Shown: piece after piece, positions 23,458 to 32,237 of the stretch
How the letters are laid out: every line of letters starts with the position of its first letter
How positions within the stretch are numbered: the stretch's first letter is position 1
Position numbers and translations under genes: made by a program
The notes under the pieces: generated by a model
What the model saw: only the letters and a program-made list of their open reading frames with translations
Databases searched by the model: none
Told to the model about the DNA's origin: nothing
NCBI RefSeq assembly: GCF_002979475.1
Contig: NZ_PCOY01000001.1
Coordinates: 1-64,000 of the forward strand
Length of the DNA: 64,000 nt
Direction: 5' to 3'
From: Microbacterium sp. MYb62
GTDB lineage: Bacteria > Actinomycetota > Actinomycetes > Actinomycetales > Microbacteriaceae

Positions 23458-23931
23458 ATGGACAACTTCGCGACATTCGTCACGTTCATCGACCAATGGG
23501 CTTGGATCGGCTGGCTGGTCCTGATCGCCGTCTTCCTCGTCATCGAGATGCTCTCGCTGGACTTCACGTTCCTCATGCTGAGCTTCGGAAGCGTCGTCGG
23601 GCTGGTCACCGACCTCATCGGCGTCCCGGTCTGGCTGCAGGTGATCATCGCCGCGGCCGCGGCCGCACTGTTCATCCTGTTCCTGCGTCCCCCGCTGCTG
23701 AAGAGACTGCGCCGGGGCGAGGACCCCACCAAGTCCAACGTCGACGCCCTCGTCGATCTTCGAGGAATCGCGCTGCACGAGATCACGCAGATCTCCGGCC
23801 AGGTCAAGCTCGCCAACGGCGACACCTGGACGGCCCGCACCGCCACCCCCGTGCCGATCCCCCCTGGCGCACCGGTCGCCGTGAGCGCGATCAACGGGGC
23901 AACCGCCATCGTCCGTCCCACCAACGACTAG
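23458..23931 (+). CDS. NfeD-like membrane protein
   Basis: 157 residues: three closely spaced transmembrane segments (IGWLVLIAVFLVIEML, FTFLMLSFGSVVGLVTDLI, WLQVIIAAAAAALFILFL), then a soluble OB-fold C-terminal domain (ALVDLRGIALHEITQISGQVKLANGDTWTARTA and so on), the standard NfeD short form. NfeD proteins work with the SPFH protein encoded next, nine bases downstream, probably in membrane-domain organisation. AAAGGAGG gives an excellent ribosome binding site for ATG 23458. Confidence 0.9.
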   Translation: MDNFATFVTFIDQWAWIGWLVLIAVFLVIEMLSLDFTFLMLSFGSVVGLVTDLIGVPVWLQVIIAAAAAALFILFLRPPLLKRLRRGEDPTKSNVDALVDLRGIALHEITQISGQVKLANGDTWTARTATPVPIPPGAPVAVSAINGATAIVRPTND

Positions 23932-23940
23932 GAGCACCCC

Positions 23941-24870
23941 GTGAACGACGCCTCGTTCATCCCCACCGCGATCCTGTGGATCCTCGTGATCGCGGTGATC
24001 ATCTTCGTGGTGGTCACCGTCGCACGCGCGATCCGCATCATCCCGCAGGCCACCGCCGGGGTCGTGGAGCGCCTCGGGCGCTATCACAAGACCCTGACCC
24101 CGGGCCTCAACGTCCTCGTCCCCTTCATCGATCGCCTGCGCCCCCTGATCGACATGCGCGAGCAGGTCGTCTCTTTCCCGCCGCAGCCCGTCATCACCGA
24201 GGACAACCTCGTGGTGTCGATCGACACGGTCGTCTACTTCCAGGTGACCGATGCCAGAGCCGCGACCTATGAGATCGCGAACTACCTCGGCGCCGTCGAG
24301 CAACTGACGACCACGACATTGAGAAACGTGGTCGGTGGGCTGAACCTCGAGGAGGCTCTCACGAGCCGCGACAACATCAACGGTCAGCTGCGCGTCGTGC
24401 TCGACGAGGCGACCGGCAAGTGGGGCATCCGGGTCGGCCGTGTCGAGCTCAAAGCGATCGACCCGCCCATCTCCATCCAGGATTCCATGGAGAAGCAGAT
24501 GCGCGCCGAACGTGACCGTCGCGCGGCCATCCTGACCGCAGAGGGAACCAAGCAGTCGGCGATCCTCGAAGCGGAAGGTGCCCGCCAGGCGGAGATCCTC
24601 CGTGCCGAGGGCGACAAGCAGGCGGCCGTGCTCCGCGCACAGGGTGAGGCTGAGGCGATCCAGAACGTCTTCACCGCCATCCATCAGGGCGCACCGGACG
24701 ACAAGCTCCTCGCCTACCAGTACCTGCAGATGCTGCCGAAGATCAGCGAGGGCCAGTCCAACAAGCTGTGGATCATCCCGAGCGAGCTGACCGAGGCGCT
24801 GAAGGGCATCGGCAGCGCCTTCACACCGAAGCCGGGTCAGGGTCCGACGAACACGCTCCCGGGCGCGTGA
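23941..24870 (+). CDS. SPFH/band-7 (stomatin-like) membrane protein
   Basis: 309 residues. An N-terminal transmembrane anchor (ILWILVIAVIIFVVVTVARAI) is followed by the SPFH domain: IIPQATAGVVERLGRYHKTLTPGLNVLVPFIDRL, VVSFPPQPVITEDNLVVSIDTVVYFQVTDA, and LRNVVGGLNLEEALTSRDNINGQL. A long coiled-coil region rich in EGxxQ/K repeats (residues ~190-240) assembles oligomers. The partner NfeD gene is directly upstream. The TGA overlaps the GTG of the next gene (GTGA), so all three may be expressed together. Confidence 0.92.
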   Translation: MNDASFIPTAILWILVIAVIIFVVVTVARAIRIIPQATAGVVERLGRYHKTLTPGLNVLVPFIDRLRPLIDMREQVVSFPPQPVITEDNLVVSIDTVVYFQVTDARAATYEIANYLGAVEQLTTTTLRNVVGGLNLEEALTSRDNINGQLRVVLDEATGKWGIRVGRVELKAIDPPISIQDSMEKQMRAERDRRAAILTAEGTKQSAILEAEGARQAEILRAEGDKQAAVLRAQGEAEAIQNVFTAIHQGAPDDKLLAYQYLQMLPKISEGQSNKLWIIPSELTEALKGIGSAFTPKPGQGPTNTLPGA

Positions 24871-25643
24871 CGCACCCGTACTTCTCGAAGGCGCGGTATC
24901 CCCGAGTCCTCGCCCACCGCGGCCTGATCACTGCGGCGGGCGAGGACTCTGGCGTCTGGGAGAACTCGGCCGCCGCCTTCGCCGCCGCGCATGCCGCCGG
25001 CGTCGACTTCATCGAGACCGACTGCCAGGTGACCGCCGACGGCGACGTGGTGCTGTTCCACGATGCGACGCTCGACCGTCTCCTCGGCGACCCCCGCGCC
25101 GTCCGCGACGTCCGCACCCGCGAGCTGCGCGCCGTGTTCGCCGACCATGGCGGACTCCTCACGGTCGCCGAGGCGCTCGCCTCCTTCCCCGACGTCCGGT
25201 TCAACATCGACGTGAAGACCGCCTCCGCCGTCGAACCGCTCGGCCGGATCCTCGCCGAGCACACGCACCGCGTGCTCGTGACGAGCTTCTCCGATGCGAA
25301 CCGCCGCGCGACGCTGGCCTCCGTGCTGCGTGCGGGAGCGTCGATGCGACCGGCCACCTCGGGTGGGAGCGCGACGATCGCGTCGCTGCGGGCGCTGTCG
25401 GCTCTCCGCCTCTCCCCCAGCCGTGTGCTCCGAGACATCGACGCCCTGCAGATCCCGGAACGGCACGGCGCGCTGAAGGTGCTGACACCTGCGCTTCTCC
25501 GCGCGGCGCACCGCCGCGGAGTCGAAGTGCACGTCTGGACCGTCAACGAGGCCGAGGACATGCGCCGACTGGTCGCTGCGGGCGTCGACGGCATCGTCTC
25601 GGACCGTTCCGATGTGGCCGTCTCCGCCCTCTCGCCGAGCTAG
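24867..25643 (+). CDS. Glycerophosphodiester phosphodiesterase
   Basis: 258 residues of the GDPD TIM-barrel family. VLAHRGL carries the first catalytic His and Arg, NSAAAFAAAHAAGVDFIETDCQVTADGDVVLFHDATLDRLLG the metal-binding Glu/Asp and second His, and FNIDVK and VHVWTVNEAEDMRRLVAAGVDGIVSDR complete the barrel. The enzyme hydrolyses deacylated phospholipids to glycerol 3-phosphate and an alcohol. No signal peptide is seen, so it acts in the cytoplasm. GTG 24867 overlaps the SPFH stop; the open frame further upstream is a shadow of the SPFH gene. Confidence 0.9.
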   Translation: MTHPYFSKARYPRVLAHRGLITAAGEDSGVWENSAAAFAAAHAAGVDFIETDCQVTADGDVVLFHDATLDRLLGDPRAVRDVRTRELRAVFADHGGLLTVAEALASFPDVRFNIDVKTASAVEPLGRILAEHTHRVLVTSFSDANRRATLASVLRAGASMRPATSGGSATIASLRALSALRLSPSRVLRDIDALQIPERHGALKVLTPALLRAAHRRGVEVHVWTVNEAEDMRRLVAAGVDGIVSDRSDVAVSALSPS

Positions 25644-25767
25644 TTCTCGACGCGCCCCATAACCTCCGCCGCTGGGATTAACCTGTGAGTTCCGCCGAGA
25701 AGACGCTCGCGTGGATGAAGCGCACAGGCTGGACCGTTATACCTGACAGCGACGAGAGGACCACACA

Positions 25768-26151
25768 ATGGCAGATCGCAGCCTGCGCGGCATCCGACTC
25801 GGCGCCCAGAGCCTACAGAGCGAAGAGGGCGTCGTTTTCATGGAGCGCCGTGAGACCACCTACACCTGTGACACTTGCGGCCACGTCACGAACCTGATGT
25901 TCGCGGCGGATGCGGAGCCGCCCCAGACCTGGGAGTGCCGCGCGTGCGGCGCCGAAGCCCGTCTGAACGTCGACGGCCAGGCCGTCACGCTCGAGGCCAG
26001 CGACGAGAAGGCCGCTCGCACCCACTGGGACATGCTCATGGAGCGCCGGACACGTGCGGAGCTCGAGGAACTCCTCGAGGAGCGCCTCGCATTCATCCGC
26101 GCCCGCCGCGGCGCGGGGGAAGACCCCACCCGCGAGAAGATCGGCGCTTAG
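25768..26151 (+). CDS. rbpA: RNA polymerase-binding protein RbpA
   Basis: 127 residues of the actinobacterial RbpA family, which binds RNA polymerase and the principal sigma factor and stabilises open complexes. Features are the N-terminal MADRSLRGIRLGAQSLQSEEGV, the zinc-like core YTCDTCGHVT and WECRACGAEA, and the C-terminal sigma-interaction helix KAARTHWDMLMERRTRAELEELLEERLAFIRARRG. It marks the organism as an actinobacterium. A candidate promoter with GTTATAC lies about 30 bases upstream. It is convergent with lnt. Confidence 0.95.
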   Translation: MADRSLRGIRLGAQSLQSEEGVVFMERRETTYTCDTCGHVTNLMFAADAEPPQTWECRACGAEARLNVDGQAVTLEASDEKAARTHWDMLMERRTRAELEELLEERLAFIRARRGAGEDPTREKIGA

Positions 26152-27671
26152 CGCCCGCGGGCGCGCCACCACCCGACGACGAGCGCGCCCAGACCGCCCC
26201 ACAGCAGGAGCTGCTGGATCCAGGGGCCCAGAACGACACCAGCTGTGAGGCCGGAACGAAGCTCGACATCCTCGAGCATCGCTCCGGCCTCATCCGCATC
26301 CAGGCTCGTCACCGTGGATCCGTCCGACCGGATCACCTGGCTGGTGCCGACGGTCGACACGTTCACGACGCTGCGGCCGGTCTCGATGGCGCGCATCCGC
26401 GCGAACGCGAGCTGCTGCAGGTTCTCGTCCGTGCCGCGGAAGTCGGCGTTGTTGGTCTGGAAGACGAGCACTTCTGCGCCGTCGTTGATCCCCTCCCAGA
26501 TCACATCGTCGTAGATCACGTCGAAGCAGATCGCGAGCCCGACGACCACGTCGTCGACCTCCACGACCGGCGGGTTGGAGCCCGACGTGTACTCCCGCTG
26601 GATCAGGCCGATGAGGTCGGGCGCGAGCGCGTTGAAGAATGCGCGGTCCGGGACGTACTCGCCGAACGGGACCGGGTGCCTCTTGTCGTGTATCTGCGTG
26701 GCTGTGCCTTCGGTCGTCCACAGCATCGACGTGTTGAAGTAGAGACCGTCGCGACCGGTCGCCGCATTCGCCAGCAGGGGCGCATCGATACGGTTCGCCA
26801 CGAGGGTCATCCGTCGCGCGATCGCCTCGGCCTCGAACGGATCGGCGTCGAGGGAACCCTCGGGCCACACGACGAGATCGACGTCCTCTCCGTAGAGCGG
26901 AGCCGTGGCCTCCGTCTGCGCCTGGATCACTGCGAACGGCTCCCGCTCGTCGAAGTAACCCGTCGGCCCGTTCCCCTGGACGGCAGCGATCCGCATCGAG
27001 CCGGACGACGACGACGGGAACAGCGGGGTGAACAGCAGCACCACGACCAGCGCTGCCGGAGCGATCAGCCGGAGCGGGCGCCGCCAGGCGCGGAGCCGTG
27101 CGACCTCGATGAGCATCGCGACGATCAGGACCATCAGGAAGCCGAGCCCGCTGACTCCCACCCACGAGGAGATCGGGGCGAGCGGACTCTCCGCCTGGCT
27201 CATGCCGATCCGCGCCCAGGGGAAGCCCCCGTAGGGCCACGAGCCGACGAAGAGCTCGCGCCCGACCCACAGGGCCGCGACGACCACGGGGAGGCCCAGG
27301 AGACGCCCTGTGGCCCCGGGGAAGGCTCGAGGAAGCCACCGGTACGCCAACGCGATCGGCACCAGGGCGATGGCCGTCAGCACCCCTTCCACGACGGCGA
27401 GTGCCGCCCACGGAATCGGCCCCAGGTAGCGAGATGTCCAGGAGACAAGGAGCCCGAAGAACAGGATGCCGTAGACCAGCCCCACCAACAGGGCTCCCCC
27501 GAACCGCCGCCCGATCAGAGCGACGAGGAGGAGGCCGGTCGCCGGGAACGCGAGTACCCACACCGCCGCCTCCGGATACGCCAGATCCATCAGCACGGCA
27601 GCGAGAGCAGCGCTCAGCACCGCAGCCCAGAGCGGGAGGAGGGGGCGCCGCGGCGCTCGGGGTTCGGACAT
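26148..27671 (-). CDS. lnt: Apolipoprotein N-acyltransferase
   Basis: 507 residues. Six or seven N-terminal membrane helices precede a periplasmic nitrilase-like domain that N-acylates lipoproteins. The catalytic triad is visible: Glu in DLVVWPEGSLDADPFE, Lys in TQIHDKRHPVPFGEYVP, and Cys in VVGLAICFDVIYDD. A final membrane helix (LTAGVVLGPWIQQLLLWGGLGALVVGWW) is present. ATG 27671 begins MSEPRAPRRP; an in-frame ATG at 27680 is also possible. It follows helY closely in the same direction, and the stop overlaps the convergent rbpA 3' end by four bases. Confidence 0.92.
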   Translation of the reverse strand: MSEPRAPRRPLLPLWAAVLSAALAAVLMDLAYPEAAVWVLAFPATGLLLVALIGRRFGGALLVGLVYGILFFGLLVSWTSRYLGPIPWAALAVVEGVLTAIALVPIALAYRWLPRAFPGATGRLLGLPVVVAALWVGRELFVGSWPYGGFPWARIGMSQAESPLAPISSWVGVSGLGFLMVLIVAMLIEVARLRAWRRPLRLIAPAALVVVLLFTPLFPSSSSGSMRIAAVQGNGPTGYFDEREPFAVIQAQTEATAPLYGEDVDLVVWPEGSLDADPFEAEAIARRMTLVANRIDAPLLANAATGRDGLYFNTSMLWTTEGTATQIHDKRHPVPFGEYVPDRAFFNALAPDLIGLIQREYTSGSNPPVVEVDDVVVGLAICFDVIYDDVIWEGINDGAEVLVFQTNNADFRGTDENLQQLAFARMRAIETGRSVVNVSTVGTSQVIRSDGSTVTSLDADEAGAMLEDVELRSGLTAGVVLGPWIQQLLLWGGLGALVVGWWRARGR

Positions 27672-27682
27672 CCTTCTCATCC

Positions 27683-30157
27683 TCACATCGACGAGTAGGC
27701 GACGATGCCACGCCGGACGCCGTCGAGCGCCGAGCGTGCAGTGCGAGCGAGCGCCCCGTCCTCGGCGACGATCGACAGCTGGTCGAGCAGATCGATCGTC
27801 TGCTTGGCCCAGCGCACGAAGTCTCCGGCCGCCATGTCCGCGTCGATCAGGACCCGATCGAGCATCCCTCCGCGAGCCCACGCGTGCATCGCCCCCGCCA
27901 GCCCGGCCGCCAGAGGCTCGCTGCCCGGAAGGTGATGGTCCTGCTCCAGGTCATCCAGCTCGGCCCAGAGTGTCGTCGTCTTCTCGTAGGCGGCGCGGAA
28001 GGCACCGCGCGGAAGATCGCGCTCTCCAGCGTTCGCCTCATCGCGGCGCGGCTCGTAGACGAGACAGCAGGCCATGGCCGCAAGGGATGGGGCATCGAGA
28101 CCAGCCCACAGCCCCTGTCGCAGTGACTCGGCGACCAGAAGGTCTCGCTCACCGTAGATGCGACGCATGGTGCGTCCGGCGTCGGTCAGAGCGGTCTCCT
28201 CGCCGTCGTCCACCAGATAGTCCAGCGTCTCCAGCACCTCGACCACACGGTCGAAGACGCGCGCCACCGTTCCCGTGCGCGTCTCGATCTGACGACGGAT
28301 GCGATCGGTCTGCCGCTTGAGCTTCCAGTAGCGCTCGGCCCACCGGGCATGGGCCTCCCGGTCGGGGCAGCGATGGCAGGGGTGACGCTGCATCTGGGTG
28401 CGGAGCGATTGGATGCGCTTCAGCCGCTTGTCGCGGGACGCCCGAGGCGCCTGCGAGTCCTGCCGATTCTTCTTCTCGAGGTCGCTCAGCTCCCTGCGGA
28501 TGGCCGCATACTCCGGGAAGTCCCCGTGTTCGCAAGCCATCGCGCTCTGATAACCGGCGAGCGACTCTTCGTACTCCCGCACCTGCCGAGCCAGTCCGAC
28601 GACGGCGCGGTCGGCCTGGAACTGCGCGAACGACGATTCGAGGATCTGCCTGGCCCTGTTCTTGCCGAACATGTCGATCAGGTTCACGGCCATGTTGTAG
28701 GTGGGCCGGAAGCTGGAGTTCAGCGGATAGGTGCGACGCGAAGCGAGCGCGGCGACCGCCTGCGGGTCCATCCCCTCCGTCCACTGCACGACGGCGTGGC
28801 CCTCGACGTCGATCCCCCGCCGCCCTGCACGCCCGGTGAGCTGCGTGTACTCCCCCGACGTGATGGCGACCCGGGCCTCCCCGTTGAACTTCTCCATCTT
28901 CTCGAGCACGACCGTTCGCGCCGGCATGTTGATGCCGAGGGCCAGCGTCTCGGTGGCGAAGACGACCTTCACGAGCTTGCGCTGGTAGAGCTCTTCGACG
29001 ACTTCCTTGAACGCGGGGAGCAGCCCGGCGTGATGGGACGCGACTCCCCGCTCGAGGTTGTCGAGCCATTCCCAATACCCGAGCACGCCGAGATCCTCCT
29101 CCTGGAGGGTGCGCGTGCGCTCTTCGACGATCGCGCGGATCTCGGCCCGCTCCTCGTTCGACGTCAGCCTGATGCCGGAGCGGCGCATCTGCTGCACGGC
29201 CGCGTCGCAGCCCACCCGGCTGAAGATGAAGAAGATCGCGGGAAGGAGGTTGGATCGCTCGAGCAGGCGGACGACGTCGGGACGGTCCATCCGCTCGATG
29301 CTGCGGGCATTCGAGGCTCGGACCGGACGACGGCCGCCGCGCGGCGGACGCTGGGCTTGGCGACCCGCGTGACGGTTGCTGCGATAGGACTGAGCCTGCC
29401 GGTTGTTGTCGTAGTTCGACCCCGTCGAGGAGCGGATGCGCATCAGCTCCTGGTTCACCTGCGCTGTGGCGATTCCCGCGCGATCGTCGAACAGCGGAAG
29501 GAGGTCGTCGCGGACGAGCACATGCTGCTCCAGCGGCACAGGCCTGATCTCGGAGACGATCACCTCGGTGTCGCCGCGGACCGTGTCGAGCCAATCACCG
29601 AACTCCTCCGCGTTCGACACGGTGGCACTCAACGACACCAGCCGTACCCGCGCCGGGAGGTGGATGATGACCTCTTCCCACACCGCCCCGCGAAAGCGAT
29701 CAGCGAGGTAGTGGACCTCGTCCATGATCACGTAGCGCAGATCGCGGAGCGCCGCGGCATCGGCGTAGATCATGTTCCGCAGGACCTCGGTGGTCATCAC
29801 CACGATGCGCGCGTTGCCGTTGATGTTCGTGTCGCCGGTGAGGAGCCCTACGTCGTCGGCGCCGTAGACATCGACGAGCTCGCGGAACTTCTGATTCGAC
29901 AGGGCCTTCATCGGCGTCGTGTAGAACGCCTTGTCGCTCGCGGTCTGCATCGCGAGATGGATCGCGAACTCTCCGACGATCGTCTTGCCGGCACCGGTGG
30001 GAGCGGCCACGAGCACGCTGCGGCCGTTCTCCAGCGCGTGACAGCCGGCCACCTGGAACGGGTCGAGCTGGAACTTCTGCAATGCGGCGAAGGCTGAGGA
30101 CTGAGGATGTTCAGCCGCTTCCTGAGCGCGCGCGTACTTCTCCGAGGGTGAACTCAT
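27683..30157 (-). CDS. helY: Ski2/Mtr4-like DEAD/DEAH RNA helicase HelY
   Basis: 824 residues: N-terminal FQLDPFQVAGCHALENGRSVLVAAPTGAGKTIVGEFAIH (Q-motif region and Walker A), YTTPMKALSNQKFREL (Ia), DEVHYLADRFRGAVWEEVIIHLP (II, DEVH), SLSATVSNAEEFGDWL (III), then FATETLALGINMPARTVVLE and QLTGRAGRRGIDVEGH (V and VI). The C-terminal third resembles the DSHCT domain of Ski2/Mtr4 enzymes. Such helicases feed RNA to degradation machinery or remodel RNP. The gene follows tatC with an ATGA overlap, as in mycobacteria. Confidence 0.92.
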   Translation of the reverse strand: MSSPSEKYARAQEAAEHPQSSAFAALQKFQLDPFQVAGCHALENGRSVLVAAPTGAGKTIVGEFAIHLAMQTASDKAFYTTPMKALSNQKFRELVDVYGADDVGLLTGDTNINGNARIVVMTTEVLRNMIYADAAALRDLRYVIMDEVHYLADRFRGAVWEEVIIHLPARVRLVSLSATVSNAEEFGDWLDTVRGDTEVIVSEIRPVPLEQHVLVRDDLLPLFDDRAGIATAQVNQELMRIRSSTGSNYDNNRQAQSYRSNRHAGRQAQRPPRGGRRPVRASNARSIERMDRPDVVRLLERSNLLPAIFFIFSRVGCDAAVQQMRRSGIRLTSNEERAEIRAIVEERTRTLQEEDLGVLGYWEWLDNLERGVASHHAGLLPAFKEVVEELYQRKLVKVVFATETLALGINMPARTVVLEKMEKFNGEARVAITSGEYTQLTGRAGRRGIDVEGHAVVQWTEGMDPQAVAALASRRTYPLNSSFRPTYNMAVNLIDMFGKNRARQILESSFAQFQADRAVVGLARQVREYEESLAGYQSAMACEHGDFPEYAAIRRELSDLEKKNRQDSQAPRASRDKRLKRIQSLRTQMQRHPCHRCPDREAHARWAERYWKLKRQTDRIRRQIETRTGTVARVFDRVVEVLETLDYLVDDGEETALTDAGRTMRRIYGERDLLVAESLRQGLWAGLDAPSLAAMACCLVYEPRRDEANAGERDLPRGAFRAAYEKTTTLWAELDDLEQDHHLPGSEPLAAGLAGAMHAWARGGMLDRVLIDADMAAGDFVRWAKQTIDLLDQLSIVAEDGALARTARSALDGVRRGIVAYSSM

Positions 30158-30963
30158 GCCGGATCCGGCAGCAGCCCCGATGCCGCGTCACGCTTGCGCT
30201 TGCGTCTGTCGAAGATGAGGGAGAGCCCCGCGGCCGCGAAGAAGAGCACGATGAGGATTCCGGCGAGCATCAGCATGCTGATCACGTCCGCCGCGGGTGT
30301 CGCCAGCGCGGCGAAGACCGTGGCGATGATGATCGCGACGCGCCAGCCCTTGAGGATCGCGCGGCCCGACATGACGCCCGCGACGTTCAAGGCGACGAGG
30401 AACACCGGGAGGACGAACGAGATCCCGATCACGATCATCAGCTTGAAGATGAAGTCGTAGTACTCCTGGGCCTGGAAGAGGTTCTTGGCGCCTTCCGGAG
30501 TGAAACCGGCCATCAGCTCGATGATGTGCGGCTGGATCATGACACCGACGTAGCAGCCGGCGAAGAACAACGGCACCGCCGCCGCCACGAAGGCGATGGT
30601 GTACCGGATCTCCTTCTTCGTGAGCCCGGGCATGATGAACGCCCAGATCTGCCAGAGCCACACGGGGGCGGAGATGAACAGCCCCAACGAGAACGCGATC
30701 CGCATCCGCATGTCGAAGGGGCCGGTGATCGTCGAGTACACGAGCGCCGCGACGTCTTCGCCGCGTTGCTCCGCGATGTCATTGATCGGCTTCGTGATGA
30801 AGCTGATGACCGGATCGGTGATGAGAAAAGCCACCACCATGCCGACGACGAGCGCCAGCGCCGCGTACATCAGACGCTTGCGGAGTTCGACCAGATGCGC
30901 GCCGAGCGACATCCGCCGATCCCGGTCCGCCTTCGGCATCACGGTCGGTTCGATGGCTGCCAC
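30154..30963 (-). CDS. tatC: Sec-independent translocase subunit TatC
   Basis: 269 residues with six membrane helices. MSLGAHLVELRKRLMYAALALVVGMVVAF is the typical first helix with its N-terminal LxELRxRL, and the family PxxxxIEFxxP-type region reads as FITKPIND. The product forms the Tat receptor core with TatA and exports folded proteins with twin-arginine signals. No tatB is seen here, as in many Gram-positive bacteria. The start is six bases after the tatA stop. Confidence 0.95.
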   Translation of the reverse strand: MAAIEPTVMPKADRDRRMSLGAHLVELRKRLMYAALALVVGMVVAFLITDPVISFITKPINDIAEQRGEDVAALVYSTITGPFDMRMRIAFSLGLFISAPVWLWQIWAFIMPGLTKKEIRYTIAFVAAAVPLFFAGCYVGVMIQPHIIELMAGFTPEGAKNLFQAQEYYDFIFKLMIVIGISFVLPVFLVALNVAGVMSGRAILKGWRVAIIIATVFAALATPAADVISMLMLAGILIVLFFAAAGLSLIFDRRKRKRDAASGLLPDPA

Positions 30964-30969
30964 GGCCGG

Positions 30970-31206
30970 TCAGGCGCGGGGAGGAGTCTCAGGGTCGGTG
31001 CCCGGGTCCTTCACCGAGGGAGGATCGACGGCCGTGGAATCGGCGCGAGTGGCGTCGTCTTCCTTCATCGCCTTCATCTCACCCTTGAACACACGAGCCG
31101 ACTGCCCCATGCTCTTGGCGAGAGCCGGCAACTTGGCAGCACCGAACAGAAGGAGGATCACGGCCAGCACGATAAGCAGGTGCCAGCCTTGCATTCCAGC
31201 GAACAT
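30970..31206 (-). CDS. tatA: Twin-arginine translocase subunit TatA
   Basis: 78 residues: an N-terminal transmembrane helix (GWHLLIVLAVILLLFGAAKLPALAKSMGQSARVFKGEMKAM) with the Gly-Ala-x-x-Leu-Pro hinge, an amphipathic helix and an acidic/Pro-rich tail, as in actinobacterial TatA. I start at ATG 31206 because the upstream part of the frame has no homology. It lies directly before tatC. Confidence 0.93.
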   Translation of the reverse strand: MFAGMQGWHLLIVLAVILLLFGAAKLPALAKSMGQSARVFKGEMKAMKEDDATRADSTAVDPPSVKDPGTDPETPPRA

Positions 31207-31250
31207 GTCAGGATTCCCGTCGTCGGTGAGCGTTCCATCCAGTCTACAGT

Positions 31251-32237
31251 TCAATCCTTTGCATCGGGTTGGTGGTAGAGGGCGAGTCCCGACGCCGCCC
31301 ACTCACGCGTCGCGGTGCGGGCGACCCCGGGATCGAGCACCTCCATCGCTCCGCCGAAGCGCGCGGCGAGCCTCTTGATGCTGCGAGGATCGGCGAGGTG
31401 CAGGTGCGTCGTCACAGCGCCGTCGATCACGTCGGCAGCCCCGGTGGGCACGAAGCCGCTCAGCAGCGGCGCGAGACGCTCGGGGACGCGGACGGCGACC
31501 TCGCGCTCATCGTCGAGGCCGGAGAACGCCTCCGGAACCTGATCGCCACCGTGGGTGATCGGGATCTCGGTCAGTGTCGGCGCGCTCACACGATCGAGGT
31601 GGAACGTGCGCATCGCCTGTCGCAGATGGCACCACCCCTGCAGATACCACTGCCCGTTCGTGATGAGGATCTGCATCGGGTCGACGGTCCTCGTCGTCGG
31701 CTCGGCATCCGGGGCCTGGTAGGTGAAGGAGATCGCGACGCCCTCGTGCAGTCCTCGCGCCACGGCTTCGCGGACCTCGTCGACGGCCGTCGGCGCCACC
31801 ACGACATCGGCCGGGACATCGGCGGCTCCCCGGGAGAGCTTCGAGATCAGGCCGGCGACCAGACCGGAATCGGAGACGGCGGGCACGGCCGCGACCATCT
31901 GCAGACCGGCGAGCAGCGCCGCCGCCTCTCGGGCCGTGAATCGAGGCACTCGTCGTAGCGCCACGTCATTGGTGATCTCGATCTCGTCCTCGAGGTCGAG
32001 CAGGTCCCAGTTGATGTCGAACATCTCCTGCGGCTGCTGCCAATAGCCGGACTCGCCGGGGAGGCCGATCACCGTGAGCTTCTCCACCATGCCGCGCATC
32101 TCCTGCGGTGTGACGCCGAACTCCGCCGCCGCTTCGGAGAGCGACACCTGTCCGTGCTCGAGGAGGTAGGGCACGAGGGTGAGGTAGAGCCGCACACGAT
32201 CTGCGGCGAGGAGCGGTTTGGACTTCGTGGACATCAT
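31251..32237 (-). CDS. pafC: WYL-domain transcriptional regulator PafC
   Basis: 328 residues. An N-terminal winged HTH (ADRVRLYLTLVPYLLEHGQVSLSEAAAEFGVTPQEMRGMVEKLTVIGLPGE) precedes a WYL domain (AISFTYQAPDAEPTTRTVDPMQILITNGQWYLQGWCHLRQAMRTFHLDRV). With PafB it forms the activator of the LexA-independent DNA-damage response in actinobacteria. ATG 32237 overlaps the pafB stop. The pair usually follows pafA, which is absent here. Confidence 0.9.
   Translation of the reverse strand: MMSTKSKPLLAADRVRLYLTLVPYLLEHGQVSLSEAAAEFGVTPQEMRGMVEKLTVIGLPGESGYWQQPQEMFDINWDLLDLEDEIEITNDVALRRVPRFTAREAAALLAGLQMVAAVPAVSDSGLVAGLISKLSRGAADVPADVVVAPTAVDEVREAVARGLHEGVAISFTYQAPDAEPTTRTVDPMQILITNGQWYLQGWCHLRQAMRTFHLDRVSAPTLTEIPITHGGDQVPEAFSGLDDEREVAVRVPERLAPLLSGFVPTGAADVIDGAVTTHLHLADPRSIKRLAARFGGAMEVLDPGVARTATREWAASGLALYHQPDAKD

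Noticed and set aside
23332..24684. A 450-residue open frame on the minus strand opposite the NfeD and SPFH genes
   Set aside because: It is a high-GC shadow of the real genes: composition is extreme in Asp, His and Gly and no domain or ribosome site is present.
25875..27698. A 607-residue plus-strand frame opposite lnt
   Set aside because: Arg, His, Asp and Pro-rich shadow that starts inside rbpA; the lnt catalytic residues on the other strand are all present.
28349..30097. A 582-residue plus-strand frame opposite helY
   Set aside because: Mirror frame of a well-conserved helicase; no independent coding evidence.
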